A DNA stretch of 64,000 nt, taken from Rhipicephalus microplus. Lineage: Eukaryota > Arthropoda > Arachnida > Ixodida > Ixodidae. Positions 59,885-64,000 of this stretch are shown here, piece by piece. The translations under genes and the position numbers were made by a program. Positions within the stretch are counted from its first letter, which is position 1, and each line of letters begins with the position of its first letter. The stretch is taken from positions 111,183,505 to 111,247,504 of the forward strand of contig NC_134703.1 of assembly GCF_043290135.1 (NCBI RefSeq), written 5' to 3'. Below the pieces are notes generated by a model. It was not told the DNA's origin and searched no databases. It was given only the letters and a program-made list of their open reading frames with translations.

Positions 59885-61165
59885 ATTTTAAATGCTAAGC
59901 ATTTTTAGTGAACTTCGGCGACTTTGAGCGTATCTATCTATCTAGCCACCTACGACTTCTAGCTCTCCTGGCCATTTCGATAATGGCATCAATACTAAAA
60001 TTGGTATGGCATAACAGAACTGTATGACGAGCCTATTTGGCTAGTCATAACATGAAAAAATTCATGTGTATGTCATGAATGACATGATTTACATTTCATG
60101 GTCCTGTTGCTCTTGCGGTGGTTTCGCTCACATGACATGTTGTAAAACTGGTGTGGTGTGACATGATTTCATGGCGAACACAAACGACAGATGCTAGATG
60201 AAAATCATGACATGCGTGTTATGTAACAACATGACTACAAGCCACGCTCATGATGCGGTCGCGGCCCTTTCGCTAGCGTCACATATACCAAATTTGGTAT
60301 TACGGTACGTGAAAGGATGACGAAGCTATGTGACTGGTGCAAACATGAGAATCATGAGATGCGTGTCATGTAACAAGATGACTACATACCACGTTCATGA
60401 TGCGCTGGTGGCGGTTTCGCTAGCTTCACTTATACGAAATTTGGCATGACATGACAGTCATGAGATGCGTGTCATGTGAGAACAGGACTACATGCCGCAG
60501 TCAAGGCGCCAATACATTTTGACGTGACCCGGCGTTGGTTTCGTCGTGTCACTCCGGCTTGCCACTCCTGACGCCAGTCCTGCCACAAACTCGTGGCGCG
60601 CGCCGCGCTGCGTTGCTTTGACAAATGTGCGTTTCAGCGCGTGCGGCGTCCCTTCGTTCCGAAAAGAGGCAGACGCAGTGCTGTCTGGGTATGTCGCGTT
60701 TCGCAGCATGTCGCATGTCGCACCGGTTGCTGTTTGGCCGCGCTGATGGACGCTCGTCGCGCCGGTCGCGCCTGGCGTCAGACTATGGAATGTTCGCGTT
60801 TTGCTAACGTAGCGTCACTGTGCCGAGCGTGCGCGCGCGTCAATTGCGTTGGAGTATAATGGGCCCTTCCTGATGCGCTCGCGGCCATTTTGCGAGCTCC
60901 ACTTATAACCAAACTATGTGGTACTTGACCTCACTGGATGACGAAGTAGCTGAACATATACTAAACTTGGTATCACGTGGCGTCAATAGACGATGAAGGT
61001 AAACGACACATCCAAACATTATAACCATGACACAGAAGTCATGTATGGCATTATGAACCTCCACCTCGTAACGTTGTGCTCGTTTTAAAGTGACATATTA
61101 ACCTTGCTCATTCTTGCTTCGCATATCATCGATTCCCACTGTGCGTGAAATCTGCCAATTTTTTT
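59885..61165 (+). repeat. Large tick repeat family, copy 2
   Basis: Opposite orientation to copy 1 at 21888-23985. It starts AAATGCTAAGCATTT, then GTGAACTTCGGCGACTTTGA and GCGTATCTATCTATC (the place of the GATA array in copy 1). About three subunits with ACCAAATTTGGTAT follow, then a GC-rich core at about 60500-60850, and the end GCTTCGCATATCATCGATTC. It has fewer subunits and no SINE, which explains its shorter length. It encodes nothing recognisable. Confidence 0.75.
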
Positions 61166-61269
61166 TTCACTTTCACTTTATTGATTATGAGTTGTTCGAT
61201 CTTCTCGCGCTCTGCCTTCTTTGTGTAGGCTTAATTATTTTTATAATAATTACAACTATGTAATGTCTA

Positions 61270-61620
61270 GTTCATTTAAAGTGCACAGCTCGTGCATGAA
61301 GACAATAATAAGAACTGAAAGACAATGACACCAAGGAAAGTCGGGGCAAGTTATTAGCATCGATTGTAATGTAAACGTGAACAGAGAAACGTGGTGGTCG
61401 GAAAGGTAAATTGCCACTGGCAGGTACCGAACCTGCAATACTTGAAGGTGGCAGGTTCGGCACCTGCCGGTGGCAAGTTATCTTTTCGACCACTTTTCTC
61501 TGTTCACGTTTACATTATGATCAATCCTCACAACATCCCCTGAACTTTCCTTGGCCTCATTGTCTGTCAGTCTTCATTATTATTGTGTCTGACGAAGCAA
61601 AGCGGACCCTTAAAAATTAC
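61270..61620. repeat. Head-to-head inverted dimer of a SINE-like repeat
   Basis: The left half (61270-61431) and right half (61442-61615) are imperfect reverse complements. Shared blocks are GACAATAATA, GACAATGA..CCAAGGAAAGT, TAATGTAAACGTGAACAGAG, and GCCACTGGCAGGTACCGAAC versus GCCACCGGCAGGTGCCGAAC. The centre is about 10 bp. The GGCAGGTTCGG.ACCTGCC block resembles a polymerase III box B, so the unit may be tRNA-derived. Confidence 0.6.
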
Positions 61621-61649
61621 ACTTCTTTGCTTCATTTATACACGGAAAC

Positions 61650-63460
61650 GTAACTGATTTCAATAAATGATGCTCAAGCTACAGAAAATTTTCAGATTGA
61701 TTATAAAAGAATGAGCACGTTTTTTTCATATTTTGAACACTCGAGTAGTTTTTCTACAATATCATTTACGAAGTACTCGTCTACAGCATATAAGCGAACT
61801 AAGATACAGTAATTTTGAATAGACTAAAAAGGGGGTAAAAAAAGTTAACTACAAATAGCGTGTGCGTTTTAATAGGCCGTCATCATTGTTATCGGCTTTA
61901 ATTGTTGCTTACAGAGTGCGGGCTTAGTACTCTAGCAAGAAAGTATTTTATAAACACTTTCTGCTAACTACACCTTAAATCACGCTGCTTTAGGTTCTGT
62001 CACTTCGTATAAACACTTGCATACTCGCATAACATCTGACTTGAGCTGGAAGCATCGCATTAAATACGTTAATAAATATCGCAGCTTTATGCTAAGATAC
62101 TTACGACGTAACTTTAGCCGTTCTTTTGAAGCCGTAACACGAACAATGGATAAAGCCCAGTAGTTCGTCCAAAGCTCGTATACGCATGTTCCATTCGGGA
62201 TCCTTTTCAACTCTTTGAATCACTCGCTTGAAATGACACATAATAATTCAGCACGCTTCAAATGATCTAACTCCCATCGCACTGGCAGTGTTACCTCAAT
62301 GAAATACATCCTTTCGCTTCGGTCACTTGAATAACGTCGCACAGCATCTCGTCTCCTACTTTTTCACGAGATATGTGTTCAGAAGAAGTTGTTAACGATT
62401 TAGAGCACTTGGTATTCTACTATGGGAGAGCATAGAGCCGTCACGAGCTTTATAACTATCTAGTTTCGAAAGCTCGGCTAATTATAACTCCCTCCTATCT
62501 CTCATCTCGTTTAGATTGTCCCCATAAGGTACACGTGATTAGCTGCCGCACTAACCCTTGCCATCATTCTTCTGTCTCACGCACATCCAATAACTGGAAC
62601 CAAATTATCCCCGACAAAACTTCCACTTCGAATCATGACTTCTTTTATTCTACCATACATATCTACTTACATGATGAGTCATGAGGTGTATATTGTATAT
62701 GTATATATATTTGTATTTCGTTCGCCACATGTTTCTGATCATACTGAAACTTGTATTGAGTTGTATTTCCCAACACGAAGTCGTCTTATGTTGAGTATAA
62801 TTTCTGTTTTTGAAAATTTTATTATTTCGATGTTACTTTGTCTGCTCTTTTTTATGGTTTAAATTATGTACCCCACTGCCTTCTGTGAACTATGTTCGAT
62901 TGATGGCAAAATAAATGAAATGAAAAAAGAAACGACAGAAATTTATGCATGGTTTCCAGGTGAGTGAAAACGCGTATCACCGCTGAGCTTTCAGTCAAGG
63001 CAGATGAAGACAAACCGAGCTTTCAGTTAAATTGCAGCAAAAGGAAAACGAGATTAAAAAAAATTGAGATTCCACGTTCCTTGGCAATCATTTTCATGCG
63101 AAACATGCGAGGGGATCGTGACTGTGATACACGCTATGAAGTGGCGCTAAAGATATATACACATGTTGTGCGCACAGACACCTGTCAAGAAGTTCCTTAT
63201 ACTTTATATACACAGTTGTTTGAAGTTGCGTAATGTTGCTAACAGCAACATTTATATTAGCAACACCAGAAACAGTACGATGATATGAAGTGCTGGGGCT
63301 CATGATTTTGGTAGCTCTGAACACTGCTACATAAATCTACTTCAGGAGATGGTGCCTAAACCGACGTCACGGCGGTATGATAGGAGGGCATTGGAAATGT
63401 TTATAAAATCAAAAAGCCAGCACTTGATGTTTAACGAACATTAGGGTATATTTGAAAAGT
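61650..63460. other. No supported gene; third copy of the 75-bp repeat at 62373-62443
   Basis: The repeat copy reads ATGTGTTCAGAAGAAG, GATTTAGAGCACTTGGTATT and CTATGGGAGAGC. The remainder has no supported feature. Confidence 0.45.
62373..62443 (+). repeat. Dispersed 75-bp repeat, third copy
   Basis: It shares GTGTTCAGAA, GATTTAGAG.AC.TGGTA, CTATGGGAG and GCCGTC with the copies at 43003 and 43122, at about 80 per cent identity by eye. Confidence 0.6.
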
Positions 63461-63467
63461 AGTTCCG

Positions 63468-63560
63468 GAACGTGACGTGCCTCAGTGGTAGAATATTTGA
63501 TCGCCACGAAGAATGCTGGGGTTCGATTCCTGCTGGGGTCCTGTACCCTCGCCCTGATCG
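63468..63560 (+). repeat. tRNA-related SINE head
   Basis: GTGCCTCAGTGGTAGAATAT (box A-like), ATCGCCACGAAGAATGCTGG, then GGTTCGATTCCTGCTGGGGT (box B-like). No acceptor-stem pairing, so it is not a tRNA gene. Same family as 5482-5555. Confidence 0.6.
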
Positions 63561-64000
63561 GTGAGTTTCACCGGTCCGGTGAAATCTGAATTACCTAGCT
63601 TTTCAAATAGTTATAATAATAAGAAAAAATTCCTGTTGAACATTTTTATGGGTGCATGTCTATGAACAAATCACTCGAAAAAGAACTCCATTGTATGATT
63701 ATTCATGTTAGCGAGAATTTACGCCACTTGATAGAAAACGTGGCCTTATGTAAGACAACTTTCATCTCAACTTAATAGTACTGGTAGCTTTAGTCCTGAC
63801 CTGATTTTTTTAAAAGGCTACAATCAACCGATTTATTGCCTTTCAAGCCAAATACAATGATCTGTTCGATGACGCAAATTTCGTCTTGTTGCGGAGCAGA
63901 ATACTTTAGCAACTCTCGAAAGAGCATCATAACAACAGTTAACACACTCATCAGAAAACAATTCTTACACAACAGCTGAAGACTTAATTTAAGGCAAGGC

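Overview
This is a window of animal nuclear chromosome, most likely from a hard tick (Ixodidae). The evidence is an AT-rich background, GT-AG introns, tRNA-derived SINEs of the type described in ixodid ticks (Ruka-like), and LINE 3' tails and Penelope-like 3' ends that I recognise as common in tick genomes. I could not confidently identify any ordinary host gene. Almost everything that can be supported is transposable-element sequence in an otherwise featureless intergenic or intronic background. Most short open frames in the window are chance frames.

Layout. 1-8 kb: SINE copies, including one full-length copy with a target duplication, and a LINE tail. 8.2-10.2 kb: a GC-rich, coding-like island. 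Its first half resembles a decayed BEL/Pao-type Gag with a Ser/Thr-rich 57-bp repeat, and its second half contains an unrecognised 324-bp tandem duplication. 15.1-16.6 kb: a 5'-truncated, frameshifted LINE on the minus strand. 21.9-24.0 kb and 59.9-61.2 kb: two opposite-orientation copies of one large repeat family; the first carries a 206-bp GATA array and a SINE insertion. 27.4-33.8 kb: SINE and LINE remnants. 37.2-37.8 kb and 42.4-42.8 kb: two Penelope-like endonuclease fragments, each flanked by an inverted copy of its own 3' end. 40.0-40.6 kb: a minus-strand Ty3/gypsy integrase relic. 41.7-42.3 kb: a minisatellite-rich element with a TATA/initiator pair.

The centrepiece is at 43.2-54.9 kb: a 5'-truncated, inactivated Ty3/gypsy pol gene interrupted near its 3' end by an 8,110-bp PIF/Harbinger DNA transposon (46259-54368). 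The transposon has about 50-bp terminal inverted repeats and a TAA target duplication. Its two genes are convergent: a six-exon DDE transposase on the plus strand (445 aa) and a three-exon MADF-BESS DNA-binding protein on the minus strand (306 aa). Both predicted spliced frames are uninterrupted, so it looks like a young, possibly autonomous element. A LINE fragment sits in transposase intron 5, giving three levels of nesting. Downstream is a 1,236-bp solo LTR with TGTCACA/TGTGACA ends and a GAAGG target duplication.

The two Harbinger genes probably act together. In studied PIF/Harbinger elements the DNA-binding partner brings the transposase to the element ends and into the nucleus. The other elements here are relics with no visible complete gene set.
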